A stretch of DNA of 64,000 bases from an uncultured Acholeplasmatales bacterium. GTDB taxonomy: Bacteria; Bacillota_I; Bacilli_A; Acholeplasmatales; Anaeroplasmataceae. Shown here in pieces: positions 34,788 to 44,800 of the stretch. Position 1 is the first letter of the stretch, and each line of letters starts with the position of its first letter. A model generated the notes under the pieces. That model was not told where the DNA came from. It saw nothing but the letters and a program-made list of their open reading frames with translations, and did no database searches. The stretch covers positions 25,196-89,195 of the forward strand of contig CALUXI010000004.1 of the NCBI GenBank assembly GCA_944324705.1. The letters are read 5' to 3'. The position numbers and the translations under genes were made by a program.

Positions 34788-35623
34788 TTTATCACCGAAT
34801 TAGTTACTAATTGATTATATGTATGGGTTTTATTTTCATCTTTCAATGCACAATTAGTAATTAAAACGTCACTTATAAATAATTGTGATAGTTTTGAACT
34901 AAAAAAACCACCATTTATATCGTTTTCAAAACCTTTAGTTTGTAAGAAAACATCTGCATAGTTATATAACGTTGAATTTAAATAATTAGATATAGCAATT
35001 ACTTTAATATTTTTTTCTTTACATCTCTTAGCAATATTTATTATTTCTTCTGTTTCACCAGAAAATGAATATAATAAACAAACCATATCTTTACTTTCTG
35101 CTACAGCCATATACATATAATTAAAGTGACTATCATCGATAACTATAGCTGGTAAACCAATTCTTAAACATTTCGTAAACATATCAAGAGCCGATGTATG
35201 ACTAATCCCCATACCAGCAATTAAGACATATTTAGAGTTTAACATTAATCTACTTGCTTCTTCAATATTATTCATATTTAGATTTTCTTTAGTCGTATTA
35301 ATAACTTCAATCATATTTTCACATATATTATCAACAAATGGGCTATCATTAGCAACATGTAAATTTTCATAATTTTTATAAACTGCCATTCTAAAATTTG
35401 TAAAATTAGAATATCCTAATTTTTTAAAATATCTAACTACTGTGGCCTCACCAACACAAATTTTAGCTGCTATACTACTTAAAGATTCATAAACAACTTG
35501 TAAAGGATTAGCTACTACAAAATCATGAACCTTCTGTTCAGACTTAGAAAATTCAATTTTATTAGGATTTAATACACTACTAAATTTTTTTAAATCAAAC
35601 GCCATAATTACTTCACCAACCAT
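34784..35623 (-). CDS. RpiR/MurR family transcriptional regulator
   Basis: An N-terminal HTH (about 25-85: SKSEQKVHDFV, SSIAAKICVGEATVVRYFKKLGY) is followed by a SIS sugar-phosphate-binding domain (about 125-255: SKYVLIAGMGISHTSALD, VCLLYSFSGETEEII). RpiR proteins bind sugar phosphates, often GlcNAc-6-P or MurNAc-6-P, and control amino sugar genes, which fits the NagA/NagB pathway in this locus. It is probably the local regulator. The ATG at 35623 has GAGG 8 nt upstream; a second Met lies 7 codons in. Confidence 0.9.
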   Translation of the reverse strand: MVGEVIMAFDLKKFSSVLNPNKIEFSKSEQKVHDFVVANPLQVVYESLSSIAAKICVGEATVVRYFKKLGYSNFTNFRMAVYKNYENLHVANDSPFVDNICENMIEVINTTKENLNMNNIEEASRLMLNSKYVLIAGMGISHTSALDMFTKCLRIGLPAIVIDDSHFNYMYMAVAESKDMVCLLYSFSGETEEIINIAKRCKEKNIKVIAISNYLNSTLYNYADVFLQTKGFENDINGGFFSSKLSQLFISDVLITNCALKDENKTHTYNQLVTNSVIK

Positions 35624-35661
35624 AAAATTTACCTCATTATAACATAATTTAAAATATTTTG

Positions 35662-38223
35662 TTAAGCATTAGTGACAGTAATTATGATATTTATAATCTC
35701 ATTATTCACTTTATTAATAACACTTAAACCGTGACTTCCTACTTTTAAAACCTTAACTTCTAAATTATTAATTTCTATACAACTAGGATTATAAATAAAT
35801 TCTAAATTAGAAATATCCCCACTATAAATTAAATCTAAACTACTTGTTTCATTTAAATTAAGCGTTAAATCACTGACTAAGATATTTTCTTTAGCCCTTA
35901 CATTAATTATATAATTTATAATCTTGCCATCATAATTTAATTCTAGGTTATATGTCCCTACTACTAACCCATAACATAAATTATCTTCAATTTTCAATTT
36001 AGTTGTATCATAGTTTAAAGTACTTTTATTTAGTAGTTCTTGATTTAGACTAAAATTTAAACCAAGTTCAATATTTTTAATAATATTTAAATCATTAGCA
36101 CTAACATTAATTTTAAAATATTTAACAATTTGACTATAAGTTTCTTTTACTTTAACAATATGACTACCTACTTTTAAACCCATAACTTTTAAATCATTAA
36201 TGCTTAGACAATCTTCATTATAACTAAAAGTAAATTCATAAGGATATCCTTCAATGCCACTAAATACTAAATCAGTTTCTTCTCCTAATTTAATATTTAA
36301 ATCCATTACCTCAAAATCACTTAAAACTTCATCATCCACACTAATATTTAAGGTAATATTAAACCCGCCACAATCTAAAGTAATAACTAAATTATTACCA
36401 ATCATTTGAGGTTCTATTAAGATATCATTATTTTTATTTATGGTAAAATAATTTTCATCATAGTTTAAAACATCATAATTACTAAATAAGTCTAAATCTA
36501 AGTAATCACTTAAATTAATCACTTGATGTAAATGACAATCTATATTAATAAGACTAGGAATATTAAGTTTAAGAATTTGATATTTCGTACTAGGAATTGT
36601 TTCTATTTCCTCTTCTACTAATATATTTTCATTATTTGTTAAAGTAGTTAAAACTTCATAATTAGTATCTAATTTTAATTCTTCGTTATTATATTTATAA
36701 TTATTTAAATAAGTATTTGGCGTTTTAATTTTTTCATTTTCAATTTCTATTTGAGCTTTCTCTATATTTAATAAACTATATTCATCAATATCTTTATAAT
36801 TATTAATTAAATCAGTTTCATACTTAGTTCCTAAATTATAATCATAATCAGAAACAATATTCATATCTTTATTTAGATAATTAGTATTATTTTCTAAATA
36901 AATGTTACTAGTTAAATCATTATTATAGCCTTCAATTCGCATTTCTTCATTTATTAAACCTAAAGATAATATTTTATTATTTTCAATAGTTAAATTAGAA
37001 ATTTCTGAACTAGCAATGTAATTTTTAAAATAAATTAAGAAGCTTTGGGTAATATATTTAGATTTAGTATAAGAGTTATTTGGCGATGTTAACTCATATC
37101 TAGTAGATATATAATCTTGATTAAGAAAAATATTATTACTAATATAAGTATTTTTAAAATAATTTTTATTAGAACCTGTTTGAATATAAAGTAAAACTAA
37201 ATTATCTTCAAAAATATTCTTATAGATTAACGCATTTTCCCCATTTCTAATTTTAAGACCACCATCTTGGTTTTTATTTTGACCTTTAAAATAATTCCCT
37301 ACTACCTTTAAATTGTTATACTCTTTAGCATAAACAATATGATCTCTATTATAACCAAGACTTACACCACTCTTATCCTCATAATTAATTTCAGTCAAAT
37401 TTTTATTTAATGAGAAATGATTACTTAAAATCTCTGTATTATTGTCCCCACTAATAACATTAATAGCTGTCATAAAATAACCTTGATTTAAAGTAAAATC
37501 AAAATCATCTAACTTTAATAATTTATTTTTTAAAGTTTTAACACTATCACTAACAATACTAGAGTCTAAGTCTTCTAAACAACCAAAATAATTATCTTTA
37601 ATCACTACATCATAGCTTTGATAAACAGCAATACCACGCCCTAAACTATATTCATCCCGTAAAAATAAGTTACTAGAAATTTCCCCATTAGTCTTACTCT
37701 TTAAAATGTAATAACCGGTGTTTTCTCCACCATTTTGGTTACTGCTGTCAGGTTTAAGACCTGGGTCTGTATCTAAACTTACTTTTTTAGCATTTAGGAA
37801 AATATTATTTTTAATTACCCAATTATTAGAATTAGCTTGTTGACTATAAATAGTAACATTATCAAATATGATACTTTCTATAGTAATATTAGGAGTATTA
37901 AGATCATCAAAAATTGTTACTTGATAATCTCCATTTTCTCCTTTAAAGATTGTTAAATCTGATCCTAGTAAAGATACTCCTTCAACTAGTTTAACATTTT
38001 CTTTTAAAAGATAGGTTCCACTATTAAAATAGGCATCTTTATTTTGTTCTTGACATATTTCCAAAAAATCTTCAATTTCTTGACTATTATCTTTATTAGG
38101 ACTTAAAGTAATATAATTTTTAGCCTCTAAATAGTTTTTTTCTTTAGCTTCAATTTGATAATTAATAATATTAAAAGAAATTATAAGTAGAATTAAGAAG
38201 ATTAAACATTTAATTTTTTTCAT
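35662..38223 (-). CDS. Secreted parallel beta-helix protein, possible polysaccharide lyase
   Basis: A signal peptide (CLIFLILLIISFNII, cleavage near residue 26) leads to a domain (about 35-480) of repeated short strands: many N-N-(I/Y)-F-x-(N/D)-like turns and a start resembling the pectate-lyase-3 entry (SGTYLLKENVKLVEGVSLLG). This is the right-handed parallel beta-helix fold of PL6, PL9 and GH28 enzymes and some adhesins. The last 270 residues are Ig-like repeats (two VLKVGSH and one GLKVGSH strand). Unlike the other exported proteins here it has no C-terminal membrane helix, so it is probably released. It overlaps the PL8 gene by 14 bp. Catalytic residues and family cannot be fixed by eye. 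Confidence 0.65.
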   Translation of the reverse strand: MKKIKCLIFLILLIISFNIINYQIEAKEKNYLEAKNYITLSPNKDNSQEIEDFLEICQEQNKDAYFNSGTYLLKENVKLVEGVSLLGSDLTIFKGENGDYQVTIFDDLNTPNITIESIIFDNVTIYSQQANSNNWVIKNNIFLNAKKVSLDTDPGLKPDSSNQNGGENTGYYILKSKTNGEISSNLFLRDEYSLGRGIAVYQSYDVVIKDNYFGCLEDLDSSIVSDSVKTLKNKLLKLDDFDFTLNQGYFMTAINVISGDNNTEILSNHFSLNKNLTEINYEDKSGVSLGYNRDHIVYAKEYNNLKVVGNYFKGQNKNQDGGLKIRNGENALIYKNIFEDNLVLLYIQTGSNKNYFKNTYISNNIFLNQDYISTRYELTSPNNSYTKSKYITQSFLIYFKNYIASSEISNLTIENNKILSLGLINEEMRIEGYNNDLTSNIYLENNTNYLNKDMNIVSDYDYNLGTKYETDLINNYKDIDEYSLLNIEKAQIEIENEKIKTPNTYLNNYKYNNEELKLDTNYEVLTTLTNNENILVEEEIETIPSTKYQILKLNIPSLINIDCHLHQVINLSDYLDLDLFSNYDVLNYDENYFTINKNNDILIEPQMIGNNLVITLDCGGFNITLNISVDDEVLSDFEVMDLNIKLGEETDLVFSGIEGYPYEFTFSYNEDCLSINDLKVMGLKVGSHIVKVKETYSQIVKYFKINVSANDLNIIKNIELGLNFSLNQELLNKSTLNYDTTKLKIEDNLCYGLVVGTYNLELNYDGKIINYIINVRAKENILVSDLTLNLNETSSLDLIYSGDISNLEFIYNPSCIEINNLEVKVLKVGSHGLSVINKVNNEIINIIITVTNA

Positions 38224-40309
38224 TATTCTTCCTCATAACTAACAAATGTTCTAATTCATCAGGTACATAATAGATATTATTTTCTACTTTTAAATCACTT
38301 TCAATTAAATTATAACCACTTATTTCTAATTCAATTTTAGTAATTCTTCTTTTACCTGTATTAATTTTAAGATAAATTAAATCATCTACATATTTTAAAA
38401 GAATAGAACATTTACCATTAACTTTCATATCATTATATTTTAAGTTTTTAAAACAGTTTACAAAAATATAATTTAAATATTTTAAGATATGATAATCATT
38501 ATCTATTACTAAATTATAATCATCGAATTTTCCCTTAAATAAAGGATAAATTTGATATGTATAATCTTTAATATTATCAATAATTAATCTCTTACTAGAA
38601 ATATTATAGATTGTATCACTATTATTTAAATTTAAATCTTTATAAGATCTTTGTTCTTGATAATTAATCAATTTAGCTCCATTTACATTTTTTATTAGCA
38701 CCTTATCATTATATGCCTTATCATTATCTATACTTATTACATCATTATCATAAATAACTAAATGTAAGTCTTCCTTGCTCTTAATATTTGTCCCTACACA
38801 AACAAAAGAATTATGTAAAACAAAACGTGATATGTTAGCTTTATAATATGTATTATTGATAAATAAAATATTTAATAAATCATCAATACTACTAGCAGCA
38901 CTTAAATTATCTGTATAAATAGTATTGGCATCTTCTTTAATATCACTATTTAAAGAGCCCATTAACATAAAATGATTATTATTAATAACTTTCTTTACCT
39001 CACTATTATTGTAATAAATCTCATAAATACCATTGCTAGAATAATCTCCTAAAATATTTTCATTATTTATTGATTCATAATTAGCAATATAACTAGAATT
39101 ATTACTAAAAGCTAATAAATAATCATTATTACGATAAATATATCTATCCATATAATTAAATGATTTAACTAAGGTACTATAATTATTATTTTCTAAATTA
39201 TTAATTAATACTTCTAACTCTTTATTTTTACTTAAACTATATATTTCTTTAATAGCTTTAATAATTATATTATAACTATAAGCCTCATCTTGTTTATCTC
39301 TTGAACTAGCTCTCCCCCTTACACAATTTAAAGCTAGATGATTGTATAAGAAAGGCTCATAGCTTAATTTTATTAATTCTGTTATTCTATTTAAATAATT
39401 TGTAATATCATAATCTAATAATTGATAAATAGTTAAAATCTTAGCTAATGAATTTAATAATACTTCACCATATGAAGCATTATATGGTATGTTTTTATGT
39501 TGAATAAAACTACCATCAGGATAAAAACCATCTCCTGCTTTTGTTATATTTAAAGTCTTTTTGATTAATTTGAATAAATAATTTAAATACTCTTTATCAC
39601 TAGCTAAAATAGCTTTCAAAGTTCCTATATAAATGTTATCAGCTAAATTAGCATAAGTTGCTTCTTCATATTTTTGATTTGGCCAATTTCTTCTATAAAA
39701 GATATATAAAGCATTAGGGGAATAGAAATTAATTACATTTAAATATTCATATAATTTAGATTTATTTATATCTTTATGTATTATAAATAAGGTTTCTAAC
39801 ATAGCTCTTGGTATTCCTATTTCATAAGGCCACCAATTACCTGTATAATTTGTTTTACCTGTATAATAATTATTAATTATAAAATCTAAACCATATATTA
39901 TTCGATTCAATAGTTCTTCTTTTCTACTTTCTTTATATATTAAAGCTAAGTTTAAGATTCTTTTAATGGCTAGATATGTGTTTTCACCATTATTTATTAA
40001 TATATCATCATATAATAAATTCTTATTTAAACTATATTTTATAATTTCAGTTGTAGTACTTCTTATTTCATATTTATTAAAGAATTCACTTTCTTTAAAT
40101 TTAAGTAATTTAAATTCTAAATTCTTATTATCCTCTAAATAAAAGTAGGAATAAGAACCTAGATAAAGATTATATGTAGCTTTATTACTAAGATATAAAT
40201 AATTAATTTTACCATCAATTACATATTTTATTTTAGTTAAATCAGTATCACTTAACCATTTAACTAAGCCGATATAGGAAGGACTATCTTGCTTATTATA
40301 TAATTCCAT
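38210..40309 (-). CDS. Polysaccharide lyase family 8 (hyaluronate/chondroitin lyase type), no signal peptide
   Basis: PL8 enzymes cleave hyaluronan or chondroitin by beta-elimination, leaving unsaturated uronic acid ends. The alpha/alpha toroid has the aromatic patch N158-W159-W160 in TGNWWPYEIGIPRA, catalytic Asn221 (YANLADN), His271 and Tyr280 (QHKNIPYNASYGEVLL) and the Arg cluster RGRASSR (331-337). The spacings Asn-His 50 and His-Tyr 9 equal those of the pneumococcal enzyme (N349, H399, Y408). The beta-sheet domains follow (about 380-690). The protein starts directly with MELYNKQDSPSY without any hydrophobic segment, so it should act in the cytoplasm, unlike typical secreted PL8. RBS AGGGGG precedes the ATG. 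It follows the substrate-binding protein gene by 23 bp. Confidence 0.88.
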   Translation of the reverse strand: MELYNKQDSPSYIGLVKWLSDTDLTKIKYVIDGKINYLYLSNKATYNLYLGSYSYFYLEDNKNLEFKLLKFKESEFFNKYEIRSTTTEIIKYSLNKNLLYDDILINNGENTYLAIKRILNLALIYKESRKEELLNRIIYGLDFIINNYYTGKTNYTGNWWPYEIGIPRAMLETLFIIHKDINKSKLYEYLNVINFYSPNALYIFYRRNWPNQKYEEATYANLADNIYIGTLKAILASDKEYLNYLFKLIKKTLNITKAGDGFYPDGSFIQHKNIPYNASYGEVLLNSLAKILTIYQLLDYDITNYLNRITELIKLSYEPFLYNHLALNCVRGRASSRDKQDEAYSYNIIIKAIKEIYSLSKNKELEVLINNLENNNYSTLVKSFNYMDRYIYRNNDYLLAFSNNSSYIANYESINNENILGDYSSNGIYEIYYNNSEVKKVINNNHFMLMGSLNSDIKEDANTIYTDNLSAASSIDDLLNILFINNTYYKANISRFVLHNSFVCVGTNIKSKEDLHLVIYDNDVISIDNDKAYNDKVLIKNVNGAKLINYQEQRSYKDLNLNNSDTIYNISSKRLIIDNIKDYTYQIYPLFKGKFDDYNLVIDNDYHILKYLNYIFVNCFKNLKYNDMKVNGKCSILLKYVDDLIYLKINTGKRRITKIELEISGYNLIESDLKVENNIYYVPDELEHLLVMRKNNEKN

Positions 40310-40332
40310 CTAGGTTCTACCCCCTAACTACA

Positions 40333-41898
40333 TTATAAATCGCCTGCGTCTACACGTGCTTGTAAAACATTTAGAACAATATCTACATTTGATTGAATAG
40401 ATGCTTTAAATTGATTCCAAGCTGCATCGCTAATCTCATTTTTACCTTGTACCCATTGAGCAACTTGTGTTTCATAAATGGCAGCAATAGCACTCTTAGC
40501 TGTATTAACTGCTTTATAATCATCTCTAGTTAATTTAGCATTTGGATAAATTAAATCATTATAATGTTGATTTAAATATGGTTCATAATCTTTCATTGCT
40601 TGAGCAGCAGCAGGATCTAACCATGCTTCTTCATAAGCGAAGTTTTGAACACCAGCATTTTGAAGTTGGCAACCTCTATTATATAGATTTTGTAATGCCG
40701 TATTATTATCATTTAAGATATTATCAGTATAAACATATTCGCCATCAACAATATTATAATCTTCACCTTCAACACCAAAGTTTTGTAAATCTTGTCCTTC
40801 TTCACTAAAGAAGAAATCAATCCATTTTAATAGTGTTAATTTATCTTCATCACTTAAGTCATTAGAAATAGCTGTAACATTACCAATTAATTTACGAGTA
40901 GTAGGTTCAACACGAGTTCCATCTTCTCTAATTGGAGGTAAAATACAAACTAATTCAAAATCTTCTACTAAGTTAGAAGCATATACATCGCTGTTAAATG
41001 AATATGTAGTACCAATCCAGTCATGAGTCATACCACCAACATCTTGAGCAAATAATGTTACACGATAGTCTTCATTATTGTTGTTAGCAAAAATTCTATC
41101 ATCAATTAAACCTTCTCTAAACCAACGAATCATATTGTTCATTGCATCTTTGAATGAATCTTCTATAACACCATAATGAACTTTACCTGCATCATCAATA
41201 TAATAGTCTGCTGTAGCTCCCCAAAGTGAAGCAAGTTCAGAAATTGCAAAATCTACATCACGATCAAAATATGGGATTACATTTTGTGGGTCTTCTGAAA
41301 TTAAACTAGCATTATCAAGAAAAGCTAATAATAATTCTTCTAATTGAGCAACTTTCATATTATTTAAGCTTTCAGTAGTTGCTTCTAAGCCTTTAGGTAA
41401 CTTACCTGCTTCATCTAATTTTCTTACCCAATCCATTCTAATAAAGTAACCTTTAGCAGTTTGACCTTCAGTATAGAAAGGAATACCATAAATTTTACCA
41501 TCAGATGCTGTAGCCCAAGCTTTTTGTTCTGGATTTTCTTGGAAATATTTATATAAATTTGGAGCATTTTCTTCTGTAATTAAATCTGTTAAATCAGCAA
41601 ATATACCTTCATCTAGGGCTGTAGATTCAATTGTATCTTGATCATTTACTACAATATCCGCATATTTTCCACTTAGAACATATTTGTTATCATAGTTAGT
41701 GTCATACTTTTGTAAAACACCTTCTAATGTTATACCAGCATATTCATTAGCTCTTTGAAAGACTGGCATATCGGCATTATAAACTGTATTTTCTTGATAT
41801 AAGAAAATTTCAAATTCACCGCCACTACTACCACCGCAACCAGCTAGAGCCAAAACGCTACTAGCTGCTGCAACTGTCATTAAAACTTTCTTTAACAT
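40333..41898 (-). CDS. Sugar ABC transporter substrate-binding lipoprotein
   Basis: The signal peptide ends in the lipobox LALAGC (Cys20), so the 521-residue protein is lipid-anchored outside. Its length and the FEIFLYQENTVYNADMPVFQRANEYAGI opening (shown here only as type: LplA-like, family 1 extracellular solute-binding) fit binding proteins for oligosaccharides such as unsaturated GAG fragments. It works with the two LplB/LplC-type permeases and the MsmK-type ATPase of the same locus. It lies between the surface lyase gene (7-bp overlap) and PL8, so ligand supply and processing are encoded side by side. Confidence 0.9.
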   Translation of the reverse strand: MLKKVLMTVAAASSVLALAGCGGSSGGEFEIFLYQENTVYNADMPVFQRANEYAGITLEGVLQKYDTNYDNKYVLSGKYADIVVNDQDTIESTALDEGIFADLTDLITEENAPNLYKYFQENPEQKAWATASDGKIYGIPFYTEGQTAKGYFIRMDWVRKLDEAGKLPKGLEATTESLNNMKVAQLEELLLAFLDNASLISEDPQNVIPYFDRDVDFAISELASLWGATADYYIDDAGKVHYGVIEDSFKDAMNNMIRWFREGLIDDRIFANNNNEDYRVTLFAQDVGGMTHDWIGTTYSFNSDVYASNLVEDFELVCILPPIREDGTRVEPTTRKLIGNVTAISNDLSDEDKLTLLKWIDFFFSEEGQDLQNFGVEGEDYNIVDGEYVYTDNILNDNNTALQNLYNRGCQLQNAGVQNFAYEEAWLDPAAAQAMKDYEPYLNQHYNDLIYPNAKLTRDDYKAVNTAKSAIAAIYETQVAQWVQGKNEISDAAWNQFKASIQSNVDIVLNVLQARVDAGDL

Positions 41899-44800
41899 TT
41901 GCTTTTATCTCCTTTTTTCTTTTTTAAAACAATAAATACTGTAACACCAACACCAACTAATACTACAGCTCCAATTACACAACCAACTATAATCCAAGTT
42001 AAGTTATTATTGTTATTATCACTGTTATTATTAATTGTTCCGCTTGCACCATTATTTAAGAATTTAACTTCGGCAACATCAATAGAATCATCATTGTTAT
42101 TACCATAGAATATTATCTTAATATATTTAGCTTTTATATGACCTAAAGTATAAACTTCATCACCAATATTATTTGAATTTTGACCTGCAAAATATGCACA
42201 TTTATAATTTTGCCCATCTTCAGAATAATAAACATCAAAATAATATGTATTTCTAATACCACCATTAAATCTAATTAAAACATCAGTTAAGTCTCGTACA
42301 TCATCTAATTCAAATATAATTTCTTGACGTGTATTAGCTTTTATACCTGTTTTTGAATCACCATCAATTAAAGCACTAGCAGAATCATTACCACTGGCAT
42401 TAGCTATATTTAAGACTTCATAATCAGCATATTCATTGGCTTGCGTCATAACATCAGCAACAAATTTATAACTATAAGTTCTACTCTCACCAGTTTCTTT
42501 GTCTGTTAAAGTAACGGTACTTAATTCATTGAATAAATCAGATTTATTTATTTCTAAATCATATTTAGACTCATCATATTCAACAACAAAATCAGGAATA
42601 CTTGTTGTGCCTTTAGCTAATTGAACTAAATATGTATATTGATATTTATTAAATTCATATAAATAACCTTGACCATACGCTTCATTAGGATTTACATCAA
42701 AATCAATACTTTCAGCTGTAATATCTGAGAAATATGTATCTTCATCTAATGTCCAATCTGCAATTGGTGTCACTTCATAATTTGTGAATTCCGTAACTTC
42801 TTGTAAACTTGGAATAAATACAACATTTAATGTACCATTAATAATATTATCTAATTCAATAACAAGTTTAGTAACACCATCATTGTTTAAATTGCAGAAA
42901 TTACCAATTGTACCAGGAAGTGGAGTATTACCACTCATTTTAGTAAATGTACCTAATTCACTAGTAATTAATACATATATACTCTTATTGTTTAAAGTTA
43001 ATCTAGCTAACTTATCAGTCAATAAATCAACTCTAGCTTCAGTATGAGCACTCCAATATAATGTTGATTCCTTTCTTAAATTAAATTCATCTTGAACCAT
43101 AACATATTGACGATTATTGAAAATTTTTAAACCTCTAGTTACACTTAAAGCTTGCGCCTTATAAACTCTAGATAAATCAATAACTGAAATACCACTTGAA
43201 GCATTTGATTCAAAGCGAGTAATAGGTGCATTTTCATAAGGATCTTGAGTTAAAACCGGTTCTTCATCAGGATTAATTACTAGAGTATTCTGTCCTTGAG
43301 CACCTTTTTTATAATAAGTCCATCTTTGATAATCATAATCCCAATAACCATCAGGAACTATAGTATTATATGTTTCATTTGAATAGTTACCAATAAATCT
43401 TTCACCTAAAGCATAGATTTCAAAAGTACCACTATCTAAGTTCTTATGTGAGAAATTATTAGTATTATCATCAACACCCTTTAAACCTGTAAATAAGGCC
43501 ATTTCATCACCAAATTCAGAACGGAAAGTAGCAATTTCATGGTTTTCTAGTAACATATCTTTACTTTCCATATTATGAAGATCTACTTTATCAAATAAAC
43601 CTGGTTTATACCATAATAAATTTTGAATATTATATTGTTCATTTTCGTGAGCTAATAATGGCAAAACGGCCGCATTTATATTATCTTCATCTATTCTTGT
43701 ATACCATAATAAGGCTGGCTGATTATTCGAATAATCTGACTCAGCATAATAGAAAGATTCATAATTTGGAGTTGATGTGTATAATGGGTAATTAATATAT
43801 TCAGTAATACCAGTTATTTCATCTAGACCAAATGAATTAATATTGCCTTCTTCATCTGTACCATATAGGTTATACATAGTAGCTAATAAATTGACCATAT
43901 TACGATGCGCATAAATTGAATATGATGGACCTTCAGGGAAACCACCAGTAGGTGAATAGTGAACTAAACCAGTTTGTAAGAATCTATAAGCAGTCATAAC
44001 AGTTTCGGCTGCCATTTCTCTTACATTGATTTTAGCATCTTCTAAAGCTCCTGCTTCACCTGTAGGAACTTTTACATCTAACTCACCATCATAACTCATT
44101 ACTGATAAAGCAGCTACCGCTAAGTTACCACAAACTAATAAACAGTGATTGTTACCATGCAATAAAACATTAACATTATCTAAATTTTCAAAGTAATAAA
44201 AACCTTCTTCATATAAAGCTTTTAAAACTATTCTTTGTTGTTCAGCATTTAAGTCATCTTTAATATAGTTATAAGCAAAGGCCACACTATAAGTAACCAT
44301 CGCTGCATCTAAGAAACCATTAGAGTCCTTACCCCAAGAAATACGAATTAATGTTCCATCACCATAACTTGTATCAGCAACAATTGGCTCCATTTGTTCC
44401 CAACACATATCCTTATATTTAGAGTCACCTGTAACTTGATATAAGATTGCTAATTGTTCCATAGCTGTACGAGATTCTGCTGGTACACCAGTAGGAGTAA
44501 ATACAGCATATTGAGCTTCATAATAGTTAATCCATTCTGTAATATATGGATCACCTTGTTCATAACCTTCTCTTACTTCTTCTAACCATTCTGAATTAGA
44601 TAATAAGTAAACTCCACTATAATCAAGATTGTCAAAATTAAAATCTTCTACACCTGGTAATACATAAATTGTAGCATTAAATGTTATTTCAGTATCACCA
44701 TTAATAAGTTTAATATCAAAATGATCATAGCCGACAAAACCTTCAGCAGGTGTATAGTTATAAATAACACCATAAATTAATTTATTTTGACTTGTATTAT

